DNA of 64,000 bases. It comes from Nonomuraea polychroma. GTDB lineage: Bacteria; Actinomycetota; Actinomycetes; Streptosporangiales; Streptosporangiaceae. The position numbers and the translations under genes are program-made. Below, piece after piece: positions 1 through 8,295 of the stretch; position 1 is the first letter of the stretch, and every line of letters begins with the position of its first letter. The notes below the pieces were generated by a model. That model ran no database searches. It had not been told where the DNA came from and saw only the letters and a program-made list of their open reading frames with translations. The stretch is taken from NCBI RefSeq assembly GCF_004011505.1, contig NZ_SAUN01000001.1:6785501-6849500 (forward strand). Reading direction: 5' to 3'.

Positions 1-16
1 CCGTCAATATGCGTCA

Positions 17-826
17 ATGGGGACTTTTCGGGAAGCGACGGCGTTGACCGCCCGGGGTGACGGTGAGTTCGGCGCCGTCCTGGACGCCGAGTGGAGCGTA
101 GGGACGCGCCTGCACGGCGGCTACCTGCTGGCCGTGCTGGGGCGGGCCGCCTGCGAGAGCGCGGGCGGCGCGGGCCATCCGCACGTGACCGCCGTGAGCG
201 GCACCTTCGTCGAGCCGCCCGAGCCGGGCAACGCCCTCGCGCGGGTGGAGACGCTCCGCGTGGGCAGGAGCGTGGCGCAGGTCAGGGCCGCGCTGGTGCA
301 GGAGGGCCGGACCCGGGTGGAGGCGCACGTCACCCTGGGCCTGCTGGACGACGCCGATCCCTGGTGGTCGTCTCACGAGCCGGTCGAGATGCCGCCCGAG
401 GACGACTGCTTCCTGGTCCCGACGGAGGCGCCGGGCGCGGGGTTCTCCGTTCCGCTGATGGCCGTGGTCGAGGAGCGCATCGATCCCGCGCACATGGGCT
501 TCGCGTTCGGCACTCCCACCGGGCGCGGTGTCATCGCCACGTGGCAGCGGCTGGCCGACGGCTCGGACTGGGATCCGCTGAGCCTGCTGGTCGCGCTCGA
601 CCCGGTGCCGCCGGTCTCGTACGAGCTGGGGCTGCCGGGCTGGGTTCCCACCATCCAGCTGTCGGCGTACATCCGCAGGTTGCCGGCGCCCGGTCCCGTC
701 AGGGTCCGGTTGTCGGCCACGGACGTAGGCGGCGAGCGGATGGACGAGGTGGCCCAGGTCTGGGACGACAAGGGGCGTCTGGTCGGTCAGGCGACCCAGC
801 TCGCGGCCGTGCGGCTGCCCGCATAG
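17..826 (+). CDS. Acyl-CoA thioesterase family protein (TesB-like double hotdog)
   Basis: A 269-residue protein of the thioesterase-like (4HBT_3/TesB) type, expected to hydrolyse acyl-CoA thioesters in the cytoplasm. The N-terminal half carries the hotdog signature LHGGYLLAVLGRAA (about residues 33-46). The C-terminal half has the second hotdog pattern, with WDPLSLLVALD and a run ending MDEVAQVWDDKGRLVGQATQLAAVR. The length suits the double-hotdog form. The ATG lies only 16 bases from the window edge, so a longer N-terminus cannot be excluded. No signal peptide or membrane segment is visible. Substrate chain length is not predictable. The next gene, ilvD, follows after a hairpin and is probably a separate unit. 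Confidence 0.8.
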   Translation: MGTFREATALTARGDGEFGAVLDAEWSVGTRLHGGYLLAVLGRAACESAGGAGHPHVTAVSGTFVEPPEPGNALARVETLRVGRSVAQVRAALVQEGRTRVEAHVTLGLLDDADPWWSSHEPVEMPPEDDCFLVPTEAPGAGFSVPLMAVVEERIDPAHMGFAFGTPTGRGVIATWQRLADGSDWDPLSLLVALDPVPPVSYELGLPGWVPTIQLSAYIRRLPAPGPVRVRLSATDVGGERMDEVAQVWDDKGRLVGQATQLAAVRLPA

Positions 827-857
827 CTCGGCTTCGGTCGCACCACGATCCGATAAC

Positions 858-882
858 CAACCGTCCGATGCGTGGACGGTTG
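858..882. terminator. Hairpin between thioesterase gene and ilvD
   Basis: Arms CAACCGTCC (858-866) and GGACGGTTG (874-882) form a perfect 9-bp stem with a 7-base loop. No T-run follows, so it is either a weak terminator for the thioesterase gene or a leader structure of ilvD. Confidence 0.45.
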
Positions 883-942
883 TCTCAGTTGCCGGGCGGT
901 GGCCGTAACATGTGAAGACTTGCTAGCGATGGGAGATGCCCA

Positions 943-2781
943 ATGCCCGCCCTCAGGTCACGTACAGTCACCCACGGCAGGAATATGGCCGGTGCCCGGG
1001 CCCTGCTCCGGGCGACCGGCGTAGCCGGGAGCGACTTCGGCAAGCCCATCATCGCGGTCGCCAACAGCTTCACCCAGTTCGTGCCGGGCCATGTGCATCT
1101 CCGGGAAGTGGGTGACGTCGTCTCGGCCGCGATCAGGGAGGCCGGGGCGATCCCCCGCGAGTTCAACACGATCGCGGTGGACGACGGCATCGCGATGGGC
1201 CATGGCGGCATGCTCTATTCGCTGCCGTCGCGCGAGCTGATCGCCGACGCCGTGGAATACATGGTCGAAGCCCACTGTGCGGACGCGTTGATCTGCGTCT
1301 CCAACTGCGACAAGATCACGCCGGGCATGCTGCTGGCGGCGTTCAGGCTCAACATTCCGACGATCTTCGTGTCCGGCGGGCCCATGGAGGCCGGCAAGAC
1401 GCCCGGCAAGAAGCTCGACCTGATCGACCCGATGATCGCCTCCGCCGACGACTCCGTCTCGGACGCCGAGTTGCTGGAGATGGAGGAGAACGCCTGCCCG
1501 ACGTGCGGGTCCTGCTCCGGCATGTTCACCGCCAACTCCATGAACTGCCTGGCCGAGGCCATCGGGCTGGCGCTGCCCGGCAACGGCACGATCCTGGCCA
1601 CGCACAAGGCGCGCAAGAAGCTGTTCGAGGACGCCGGGCGGCAGCTCGTCGAGATCACCCGCCGTTACTACGAGGACGGCGACGAGTCGGTGCTGCCGCG
1701 CTCGATCGCCACCCGCGAGGCGTTCGAGAACGCCATGACGCTCGACGTCGCCATGGGCGGCTCGACCAACACGATCCTGCACATCCTGGCCGCGGCCCGC
1801 GAGGCGCAGGTGGACTTCGGGCTCAAGGAGATCAACGAGATCTCGCTGCGGGTGCCGTGCCTGTGCAAGGTCGCCCCGGCGACGAACAAATACCACATCG
1901 AGGACGTCCACCGAGCCGGTGGCATCCCGGCCATCCTGGGCGAGCTCGACCGGGCCGGGCTGCTGCACCGCGACGTGCCCACCGTGAACGGCGGCTCCCT
2001 CGCCGACATGCTGGCCGCTTGGGACGTGAAGTCACCGACGGCGAAGCCCGAGGCCCTGGAGCTGTGGCACGCGGCGCCCGGCAACGTGCGCACGGTCAAG
2101 GCATACTCGCAGGACAACCGCTGGGACGAGCTGGACCTCGACCGGGCGGCCGGGTGCATCCGCGACCTCGAGCACGCCTATACCGTGGACGGCGGCCTGG
2201 CCGTGCTCTACGGCAACATCTCGCGAGACGGCGCGGTCGTGAAGACCGCCGGGGTCGACGAGTCGATCTGGACGTTCAGCGGGCCCGCGGTGGTGTTCGA
2301 GTCGCAGGAGCAGGCGGTCGAGGGCATCCTCGGCGGCAAGGTCAAGGCGGGCGACGTGGTGGTCATCCGCTACGAGGGCCCTAAGGGCGGCCCCGGCATG
2401 CAGGAGATGCTCTACCCGACCTCGTTCCTCAAGGGCAAGGGCCTGGGCAAGGTGTGCGCGCTGGTCACCGACGGCCGCTTCTCCGGCGGCACCTCGGGCC
2501 TGTCGATCGGCCACGCCTCGCCCGAGGCGGCCGAGGGCGGCACGATCGCGCTGGTCGAGGACGGCGACATCATCGACATCGACATCCCCAACCGGTCGAT
2601 GGAGCTGCGCGTGCCCGAGGCCGAGCTGGCGGCCCGGCGCGAGCGGTTGCTGACCGAGCTGGGCAGATACCGGCCGCGGGACCGCAACCGGCCGGTGAGC
2701 GTGGCGCTGCAGGCGTACGCGGCGATGACGACGTCCGCCTCGACGGGCGCCTCCCGCGATCTGTCGCAGCTGTCGAGGTAA
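943..2781 (+). CDS. ilvD: Dihydroxy-acid dehydratase
   Basis: A 612-residue IlvD, which dehydrates 2,3-dihydroxy-isovalerate and 2,3-dihydroxy-methylvalerate in valine and isoleucine synthesis. It is of the long, cluster-dependent enterobacterial-type length. Visible hallmarks are SNCDKITPGM (Cys122), ENACPTCGSCSGMFTANSMN (Cys186, Cys189, Cys192) for the Fe-S cluster, the GGSTNT stretch, and the C-terminal GRFSGGTSGLSIGH. The start ATG is preceded by GGGAGA at 931-936. It is monocistronic here: no other ilv gene is adjacent, and a strong hairpin terminator follows. The last residues after VALQAYAAMTTSA are lineage-specific tail. Confidence 0.97.
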   Translation: MPALRSRTVTHGRNMAGARALLRATGVAGSDFGKPIIAVANSFTQFVPGHVHLREVGDVVSAAIREAGAIPREFNTIAVDDGIAMGHGGMLYSLPSRELIADAVEYMVEAHCADALICVSNCDKITPGMLLAAFRLNIPTIFVSGGPMEAGKTPGKKLDLIDPMIASADDSVSDAELLEMEENACPTCGSCSGMFTANSMNCLAEAIGLALPGNGTILATHKARKKLFEDAGRQLVEITRRYYEDGDESVLPRSIATREAFENAMTLDVAMGGSTNTILHILAAAREAQVDFGLKEINEISLRVPCLCKVAPATNKYHIEDVHRAGGIPAILGELDRAGLLHRDVPTVNGGSLADMLAAWDVKSPTAKPEALELWHAAPGNVRTVKAYSQDNRWDELDLDRAAGCIRDLEHAYTVDGGLAVLYGNISRDGAVVKTAGVDESIWTFSGPAVVFESQEQAVEGILGGKVKAGDVVVIRYEGPKGGPGMQEMLYPTSFLKGKGLGKVCALVTDGRFSGGTSGLSIGHASPEAAEGGTIALVEDGDIIDIDIPNRSMELRVPEAELAARRERLLTELGRYRPRDRNRPVSVALQAYAAMTTSASTGASRDLSQLSR

Positions 2782-2786
2782 GGACG

Positions 2787-2828
2787 CCTGTGATGGATCC
2801 GCAGCGAAGCGAGGACATCCATCACAGG
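2787..2828. repeat. 12-bp inverted repeat just after ilvD
   Basis: Arms CCTGTGATGGAT (2787-2798) and ATCCATCACAGG (2817-2828) are perfect complements around an 18-base loop. The 8-mer AGGACGCC also flanks the structure on both sides as a direct repeat. It sits 5 bases past the ilvD stop and directly before the stronger terminator hairpin. Confidence 0.6.
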
Positions 2829-2857
2829 ACGCCGAACTTGTCTCGGCCAATCTGACG

Positions 2858-2900
2858 CTGTACGGCAGGCGACAGGGTTCTCGCCTGCCGTACAGGTTTT
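2858..2900 (+). terminator. Intrinsic terminator of ilvD
   Basis: Arms CTGTACGGCAGGCGA (2858-2872) and TCGCCTGCCGTACAG (2881-2895) pair over 15 bp with an 8-base loop and are followed by GTTTT. This is the textbook rho-independent form and is unusually clean for DNA of this GC content. Confidence 0.85.
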
Positions 2901-2935
2901 CGAAAAATGTCGGTGGTCGCCCCTATTCTTGGGGT

Positions 2936-3430
2936 ATGACGACAGTCGTGAAGCACGATACTCGCCCGCTGACGACCGCCGAGATCGCCGCCCTCGCACT
3001 CTCCCTCGCCCACCTCGGAGCAGGCCCCCAGTCCGTCACCGCCCGGCGTGGCCTCCAGCACGCGCTCGAGCACCTGGAGCTCGACGACGACGTCATCGCC
3101 ACTACGCTCACGACGCTGACCGAGCCGCTGCCCATGGAGGTCGCCTCCCGGGCCAGGCTCATGGCCGACGCCATCACCAGCCGGCTCATGGTCCGGCTGC
3201 ACTACCGTGACGCCTCGGGCGTCGTCACCAGCCGCGACGTCGAGCCGGTGACGTGCCTGGTCCACCGCGAATACTGGTATCTGGTGGGGGTGTGCAGGAT
3301 GCGCCGGGCGATCCGGGCGTTCCGGTTCGACCGGATCATCGCGGTCGAGCCCACGCTCACCCCGTCCCGTCCGCACCTCGCCGACCGGTTCCTGCCGTTC
3401 CAGCGCCGCAGGCGCAGCAGGGCCGCCTGA
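2936..3430 (+). CDS. Stand-alone WYL-domain protein
   Basis: A 164-residue protein. The N-terminal third is helical with no clear DNA-binding domain. The C-terminal half is a WYL domain: the name-giving motif is at residues 114-116 in REYWYLVGVC, followed by the conserved RMRRAIRAFRFDRI stretch. WYL domains bind ligands or nucleic acid and usually sit behind a winged helix-turn-helix. Here the HTH is absent or highly diverged, so this may be a partner of another regulator or a shortened regulator. The ATG follows the ilvD terminator by 36 bases. Its true regulatory role is not readable from the sequence. Confidence 0.75.
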   Translation: MTTVVKHDTRPLTTAEIAALALSLAHLGAGPQSVTARRGLQHALEHLELDDDVIATTLTTLTEPLPMEVASRARLMADAITSRLMVRLHYRDASGVVTSRDVEPVTCLVHREYWYLVGVCRMRRAIRAFRFDRIIAVEPTLTPSRPHLADRFLPFQRRRRSRAA

Positions 3431-3457
3431 GGAAACTGGCCCGCGCTTGACCATTCG

Positions 3458-3484
3458 CACCCCCGGCCTTTGGTGTCGGGGGTG
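3458..3484. terminator. Hairpin between WYL gene and serine hydrolase gene
   Basis: CACCCCCG (3458-3465) and CGGGGGTG (3477-3484) form an 8-bp GC stem that lies after the WYL stop and 14 bases before the next start. It could end the WYL transcript or occlude the downstream translation start. Confidence 0.5.
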
Positions 3485-3498
3485 GCAGGCTCCCGCAC

Positions 3499-4380
3499 AT
3501 GCGTGTATGGGGGATCTGGCCCTTTGCCCTGCTGATCGTGGCGCCCGGGTGCGCCGCTCCGTCGTCCGGGACGCCGCGCCCGGTCACCGTGGTGCCCCAT
3601 GAGCAGGCCCCTGTCCTGGCCGAGAGGGTGCTGCCGTCGGACGAACGGCGGGCCCTCGACCGGACGCTGGAGCGTTACCTGCGCCAGCGTCCCGGCCGGG
3701 CTTCGGTGGCCGTCTACAACAAGACGACCGGCGTCAGGTACGCCTTCCGCGAGCGCACGCCGTACATGCTGGCCAGCGTGGCCAAGGTGGACATCCTGCT
3801 GGCGTTCCTGCTGGACAAGCAGCGTCAGGGGCGGCAGGTGACCGCCTACGAGCATCGGCTGGCCGACCGCATGATCCGCAACAGCGACAACGACTGCGCG
3901 CACGAGCTCTACATGACGATCGGCGGGCAGGACGGGCTGGACCAGGTGCTGCGCCGGCTGGGCATCCAGCACACGCGGCCCGGTCCGGACCTGTCCTGGG
4001 GTTCGACCCGTAGCCGCCCGTCCGACCAGGTGAAGGTGCTGGAACAGCTCACCGACCCGGGCGGCCCGCTGTCGGCCCGGCACCGGCGTTACGCGTTGAA
4101 GCTCATGTCGTCGGTCGCGCCCGAGCAGGCGTGGGGGGTCAGCGCCGCCAGCGGCGAGGTGGCGTTGAAGAACGGGTGGCTGCCCGCCCAGGTGCACGGC
4201 GGGCTGTGGACGATCAACAGCGTGGGGCGGCTCCGCGTGCGCGGGCACGACCTGCTGATCGCCGTCCTGTCAGAGCGCAGCCCGGACATGGAGACCGGGG
4301 TCGCCACCGTGGGGCATCTGGCGGAGGTGGTGGCCGGCGCCCTGACCAGGGCGGAGACCACGGTCCAGGCCGCGTCCTAG
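3499..4380 (+). CDS. Serine hydrolase, class A beta-lactamase-like lipoprotein
   Basis: A 293-residue exported protein. Residues 1-18 form a short hydrophobic signal ending APGC, a plausible though atypical lipobox with Cys18 as lipidation site. The beta-lactamase/DD-peptidase fold motifs are visible: Ser93-x-x-Lys96 in LASVAKVD, Ser129-Asp130-Asn131 in RNSDND, and Lys224-Asn-Gly in LKNGW, where the canonical motif is K-T/S-G. The Asn in the third motif and the lack of an obvious Omega-loop E166-type glutamate make true beta-lactam hydrolysis uncertain. Many actinobacterial members are uncharacterised. The stop overlaps the convergent FmdB stop by 4 bases. Confidence 0.75.
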   Translation: MRVWGIWPFALLIVAPGCAAPSSGTPRPVTVVPHEQAPVLAERVLPSDERRALDRTLERYLRQRPGRASVAVYNKTTGVRYAFRERTPYMLASVAKVDILLAFLLDKQRQGRQVTAYEHRLADRMIRNSDNDCAHELYMTIGGQDGLDQVLRRLGIQHTRPGPDLSWGSTRSRPSDQVKVLEQLTDPGGPLSARHRRYALKLMSSVAPEQAWGVSAASGEVALKNGWLPAQVHGGLWTINSVGRLRVRGHDLLIAVLSERSPDMETGVATVGHLAEVVAGALTRAETTVQAAS

Positions 4381-4583
4381 GAGGAGCAGCAGCCCCCGCC
4401 GCAACAACCGCCGCCGGTCGCCCGTGGCGCGGCCGCGCCGCCCGTCATGGCCACCGTGGACAGCAGCTTCACCGTGTCGTCGTGGCCTTCCGGGCAGATC
4501 GCGGGGTCGTCCGAAGCCGACATGGGACGGGACACCTCGAACGTGGAGCCGCAGGCGCGGCAGCGGAAGTCGTAACGCGGCAT
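4377..4583 (-). CDS. FmdB-type zinc-ribbon protein
   Basis: A 68-residue protein with the FmdB/CxxC_CxxC_SSSS N-terminus PRYDFRCRACGSTFEVSRP, giving one CxxC knuckle (Cys8, Cys11), and a second half-site, ICPEGH, that has a single Cys. The tail GGGCCGGGCCSS adds four cysteines and would increase metal-binding capacity. The family is often described as regulatory, but its function is poorly defined. It lies 3 bases after the acetyltransferase stop, so the two are probably co-transcribed leftward. Confidence 0.8.
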   Translation of the reverse strand: MPRYDFRCRACGSTFEVSRPMSASDDPAICPEGHDDTVKLLSTVAMTGGAAAPRATGGGCCGGGCCSS

Positions 4584-4586
4584 GAG

Positions 4587-5393
4587 CTAAGCGTATGTTA
4601 TGTGCGCGTAGTCGGACACGGGCTCGTAGCCGATCGCCTGGTAGATGGAGTTGCTGGTGGGGTTGTCCAGGTCGGTGAAGAGCACCACCTGGTCGCAGCG
4701 CTCCTCCAGCCCGGCCTGACTGGCGTAGGCCGTCACGGCGGCGCCGTACCCGCGCCTGCGGCACGACGGGGGCGTGTAGACGGGCCCGATGCGGCAGACC
4801 CCGCCGGCCGCGGGCGAGAGCCCGGCGAGCGAGACCGGCACGCCGTCCGCCTCCCACAGGAACAACTCCCGGGCCGCGAGCCGCCGGGCGACGCGCTCGG
4901 TGACGTCGCCCTCGGGCAGCGCCACCTCGTCGCCGAACGCCTGATGCCAGCTGACCAGCAGCGGGAAATCGGCTGGCACGGCGAGCCGGCCCCGCCCGGG
5001 CACGCCGGGGACCCGCAGCGTGCCGAGCCGGTAGAGCCGCTCGGAGATCACCCGGCTGGGCGGCCCCAGCAGGCGCACGACCGCGTCGGTCAGTTCCACC
5101 CGGCCGACGAGTGTGGGGATGTCGCGATCGAGCGCCTCCACCAGCGGCGCGACGGCCTCGACCGGCATGACGGCGAGCCCGATCGGGTAGGGCGGGGTGC
5201 GGAAGGCCGCCCCGCGCACCTCGCCGTCCACCGTCCACCAGCCGAAACGGGGATCCTTGGCGGGCATGCCGGCCCTCAGGTTGGCCAGGACGGTCAGCGC
5301 GACGGTGTTGCCCACCGGGTCGCCGAGCAGGAAGGGCTCGGCGACCGCGGCGTACTCCTCGACGTCCGAGGTGAAGGTCCACATGCCTGGCAT
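4587..5393 (-). CDS. GNAT family N-acetyltransferase
   Basis: A 268-residue cytoplasmic protein. The C-terminal third holds the acetyl-CoA binding signature in YTPPSCRRRGYGAAVTAYAS, followed by FTDLDNPTSNSIYQAIGYEPV, the typical last strands of the GNAT fold. The N-terminal ~130 residues match the extended domain seen in many actinobacterial acetyltransferases of unknown substrate. It is the first gene of a two-gene leftward unit with the zinc-ribbon protein. Confidence 0.85.
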   Translation of the reverse strand: MPGMWTFTSDVEEYAAVAEPFLLGDPVGNTVALTVLANLRAGMPAKDPRFGWWTVDGEVRGAAFRTPPYPIGLAVMPVEAVAPLVEALDRDIPTLVGRVELTDAVVRLLGPPSRVISERLYRLGTLRVPGVPGRGRLAVPADFPLLVSWHQAFGDEVALPEGDVTERVARRLAARELFLWEADGVPVSLAGLSPAAGGVCRIGPVYTPPSCRRRGYGAAVTAYASQAGLEERCDQVVLFTDLDNPTSNSIYQAIGYEPVSDYAHITYA

Positions 5394-5439
5394 GGTGCCA
5401 GGCCGGGACCGCCTCGGACAAAGCGGTTCTCAGGCCCCT

Positions 5440-5949
5440 TTATGCGGCGGCCTCGAGGTAGGGCGCCCACTGGGGGTCGCCGACGAGCGACGCGCCGATC
5501 AGCCTCCAATGGGCGCCCCGTGGCACCGCAGGGCTGACGCGGAGCGTCCACCCGAGCTCCTCCAGGTATTTGTCGGCCTTCCTGTGGTTGCACGTCGTGC
5601 AGGACGCGACGCAGTTTTCCCACGTGTGGGCGCCACCCCGGGACCGCGGGATGACATGGTCGATGGTCTCGGCCCGCTGGCCGCAGTAGGCGCAGCGGTA
5701 GTTGTCGCGGCGCATGAGCGCGGCCCTGGTCAGGGGGATGCGCGACCGGTAGGGGATGCGGACGTATCTGCGGAGCCTGATCACCGAAGGCACGTCGAGC
5801 GTGCAGCTCGCGGAGCGCAACACCGCGCCCCGGCCGTCGCGATGGACGACGTCGGCCTTCTCCCGCAGCACGAGCACGATGGCACGGTGCAGCGAGAGGG
5901 TGGTCAGTGGCTCGTAAGTGGCATTGAGCAGCAGGACTTGGCGCGTCAT
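5440..5949 (-). CDS. HNH endonuclease
   Basis: A 169-residue protein starting MTRQVLLLNATYEPL, the conserved opening of a widespread actinobacterial HNH family. The nuclease core is CAYCGQRAETIDHVIPRS, then HTWENCVASCTTCNHRKADK: paired Cys knuckles around the catalytic His. An in-frame upstream ATG at 5997 exists, but the family start argues for 5949. No restriction or phage genes accompany it, so it looks like a housekeeping, chromosomally fixed member of unknown role. Confidence 0.85.
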   Translation of the reverse strand: MTRQVLLLNATYEPLTTLSLHRAIVLVLREKADVVHRDGRGAVLRSASCTLDVPSVIRLRRYVRIPYRSRIPLTRAALMRRDNYRCAYCGQRAETIDHVIPRSRGGAHTWENCVASCTTCNHRKADKYLEELGWTLRVSPAVPRGAHWRLIGASLVGDPQWAPYLEAAA

Positions 5950-6228
5950 CGTGCCTCTCCCTGCTGCGCGCGTATCAAAGGGGACATGCCGCGGCATGTC
6001 CCGCCTGTCGGCCCCTCCTGGGGCACTCGTGCTTCCGTCACGTGGACCTCCGCCGGACGGCCCAGCGGATGGTCACCACGGCACCGTCCTGTCACCAAGT
6101 CTGGCGTTTGCACCGCGGTCCCCGCCACCCCAAATGCTTCGGCCGGAATGACTAGAGGGACGCACGATACGTTTTATGCCCGTTTCACCAGCGCTTTACC
6201 CCTCCCCGTTGGCAGTAGGGTTCCGTGC

Positions 6229-8286
6229 ATGACGCGAGAGCCGTATCCGACCGCACACCGCGAAGACATCGTCGACATCCTGCACGGAACGCCCGTCCCG
6301 GACCCCTATCGGTGGCTCGAGGACCCCGACAGTCCGGAGACGAAGGGATGGCTGCTCGCGCAGGCCGAGCTGTTCGCCCAGAAGCGGGGGCCGCAGCGTT
6401 TCAAGAGCCGCATCGCCGAGCTGCTGAGGTCCGGCTCGGTCGGCACGCCGGCGTGGCGCGGAGGACGTTATTTCTTCTCCCGCCGCACCCCCGACCAGGA
6501 GCACGCCGTCTACTACGTCGTCGAGCCGGACGGGACCGAGCGGGCGCTGGTCGACCCCATGGCGATCGACCCGTCCGGGCTGACCACGCTCGACGCCGTG
6601 CAGCCCGACAAGGAGGGGCGCCTGCTGGCGTACCAGATCTCGGTCGGCGGCGACGAGGAGTCCGCGCTCTACGTCATGGACGTGGCCACGGGCGCGCGCA
6701 TCGAGGGCCCGATCGACCGCTGCCGCTACTCCCCCATCGCCTGGCTGCCCGGCGGCGAGGCGTTCTACTACGTGCGCCGGCTGCCCAGCACCGAGGTGCC
6801 GGAGAACGAGACGCAGTTCCACCGCCGCGTCTACCTGCACCGCGTCGGCACCTCCACCGAGGACGACGTGATGATCTTCGGCGAGGGGCTGAAGATGACC
6901 AACTACTACGGCGTGTCGGTCTCGCGGGACGGCCGCTGGCTGCAGGTGTCCGCGCACGAGGGCACGGCGCCGCGCAACGATCTCTGGGTGGCCGACCTGA
7001 CCGCCTCCCCGATCGACCGGCCGGAGCTGACGGTGGTCCAGGAGGGTGTGGACGCGCAGACGGGGCTGGTGTTCGGCCGCGACGGCCGGCTCTACGTGCA
7101 CACCGACCGCGAGGCGTCCAGGGCCAGGGTGTGCGTCACCGACCCGGCCACGCCCGGCTACGACACGTGGCGCGAGCTGATCCCCGAGGACCCCGAGGCG
7201 GTGCTGAGCGACTTCGCGATCCTCGACGACCTGGAGCGCCCGATCATGCTGGTGGGCTGGACCCGCCACGCGATCAGCGAGATCACCGTCCACGACCTGG
7301 AGACCGGCGAGCGCGTCGGCGAGGTGCCCACGCCCGGGCTCGGCACGATCGGCGGCATCGCCGAGCGCCCCGAGGGCGGGCACGAGGCCTGGTTCGGGTA
7401 CACCGACAACACCACGCCGCCCACCATCCAGCGCTACGACGCCAGGACCGGCGAGACCACGCTGTGGGCCGCCTCGCCCGGGGCCGTCGAGGTGCCGGAG
7501 GTGCGGACCCGGCAGGTCGTCTACCAGTCAAAGGACGGCACGGACGTCCGCATGCTGATCATCTCTCCTCTTGAGGAGAGTTCGGGCCCGCGGCCCACGA
7601 TCCTCTACGGCTACGGCGGCTTCGGCCTGTCGATGACCCCCGGCTACTCGGCGTCGGTCCTGGCCTGGGTGGAGGCCGGCGGCGTCTACGCCATCGCCAA
7701 CCTGCGCGGCGGCGGCGAGGAGGGCGAGGACTGGCACCGTGCGGGCATGCTGGCCCATAAGCAGAACGTGTTCGACGACTTCCACGCGGCCGCCGAATAT
7801 CTCATCGAGACCGGAGTGACCACCTCCGCCCAGCTCGGCATCTCCGGCGGCTCCAACGGCGGCCTGCTCGTGGGCGCCGCGCTGACGCAGCGCCCCGAGC
7901 TGTACGCGGCCGTGGTGTGCTCCGCGCCGCTCCTCGACATGATCAGGTACGAGCAGTTCGGCCTCGGCGCCACCTGGAACGTCGAGTACGGCAGCGCCGA
8001 AGACCCCGAGCAGTTCGGCTGGTTGCGGAGCTACTCGCCCTACCACCACGTCCAGGAGGCGGTGCCGTACCCCGCGACGCTGTTCACCGTCTTCCAGTCC
8101 GACACGCGCGTGCACCCGCTGCACGCGTGGAAGATGTGCGCGGCGCTGCAGCACGCCTCGACGGCCGACCGGCCCGTGCTGCTGCGCAACGAGGCCGAGG
8201 TGGGGCACGGGGCACGCGCGGTGAGCCGCACGGTGGACCTGTCGGCCGACACGCTGACCTTCCTCGCCACGTACACCGGCCTTTAG
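6229..8286 (+). CDS. Prolyl oligopeptidase (S9A family)
   Basis: A 685-residue cytosolic serine peptidase that cleaves short peptides after proline. It has an N-terminal beta-propeller (about 75-420), opening PYRWLEDPDSPETKGW, and a C-terminal alpha/beta hydrolase. The triad is readable: Ser542 in SGGSNGGLL, Asp625 in QSDTRVHPLHA, His660 in VGHGARA. The frame stays open about 1 kb upstream, but the ATG at 6229 begins at the family's normal N-terminus, and the upstream reading overlaps the divergent HNH gene. No signal peptide is present. The AraC-type regulator starts 9 bases after its stop, which suggests co-transcription. Confidence 0.95.
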   Translation: MTREPYPTAHREDIVDILHGTPVPDPYRWLEDPDSPETKGWLLAQAELFAQKRGPQRFKSRIAELLRSGSVGTPAWRGGRYFFSRRTPDQEHAVYYVVEPDGTERALVDPMAIDPSGLTTLDAVQPDKEGRLLAYQISVGGDEESALYVMDVATGARIEGPIDRCRYSPIAWLPGGEAFYYVRRLPSTEVPENETQFHRRVYLHRVGTSTEDDVMIFGEGLKMTNYYGVSVSRDGRWLQVSAHEGTAPRNDLWVADLTASPIDRPELTVVQEGVDAQTGLVFGRDGRLYVHTDREASRARVCVTDPATPGYDTWRELIPEDPEAVLSDFAILDDLERPIMLVGWTRHAISEITVHDLETGERVGEVPTPGLGTIGGIAERPEGGHEAWFGYTDNTTPPTIQRYDARTGETTLWAASPGAVEVPEVRTRQVVYQSKDGTDVRMLIISPLEESSGPRPTILYGYGGFGLSMTPGYSASVLAWVEAGGVYAIANLRGGGEEGEDWHRAGMLAHKQNVFDDFHAAAEYLIETGVTTSAQLGISGGSNGGLLVGAALTQRPELYAAVVCSAPLLDMIRYEQFGLGATWNVEYGSAEDPEQFGWLRSYSPYHHVQEAVPYPATLFTVFQSDTRVHPLHAWKMCAALQHASTADRPVLLRNEAEVGHGARAVSRTVDLSADTLTFLATYTGL

Positions 8287-8295
8287 TCTGGAGGC

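Noticed and set aside
3499..4380. Calling the lipoprotein a true beta-lactamase resistance gene
   Set aside because: The fold motifs are present, but KNG replaces KTG and no Omega-loop glutamate is evident, so drug hydrolysis is not supported.
5197..6228. 344-codon N-terminal extension of the prolyl oligopeptidase
   Set aside because: It runs antisense through the HNH and acetyltransferase genes, has biased composition, and the family start is the ATG at 6229.
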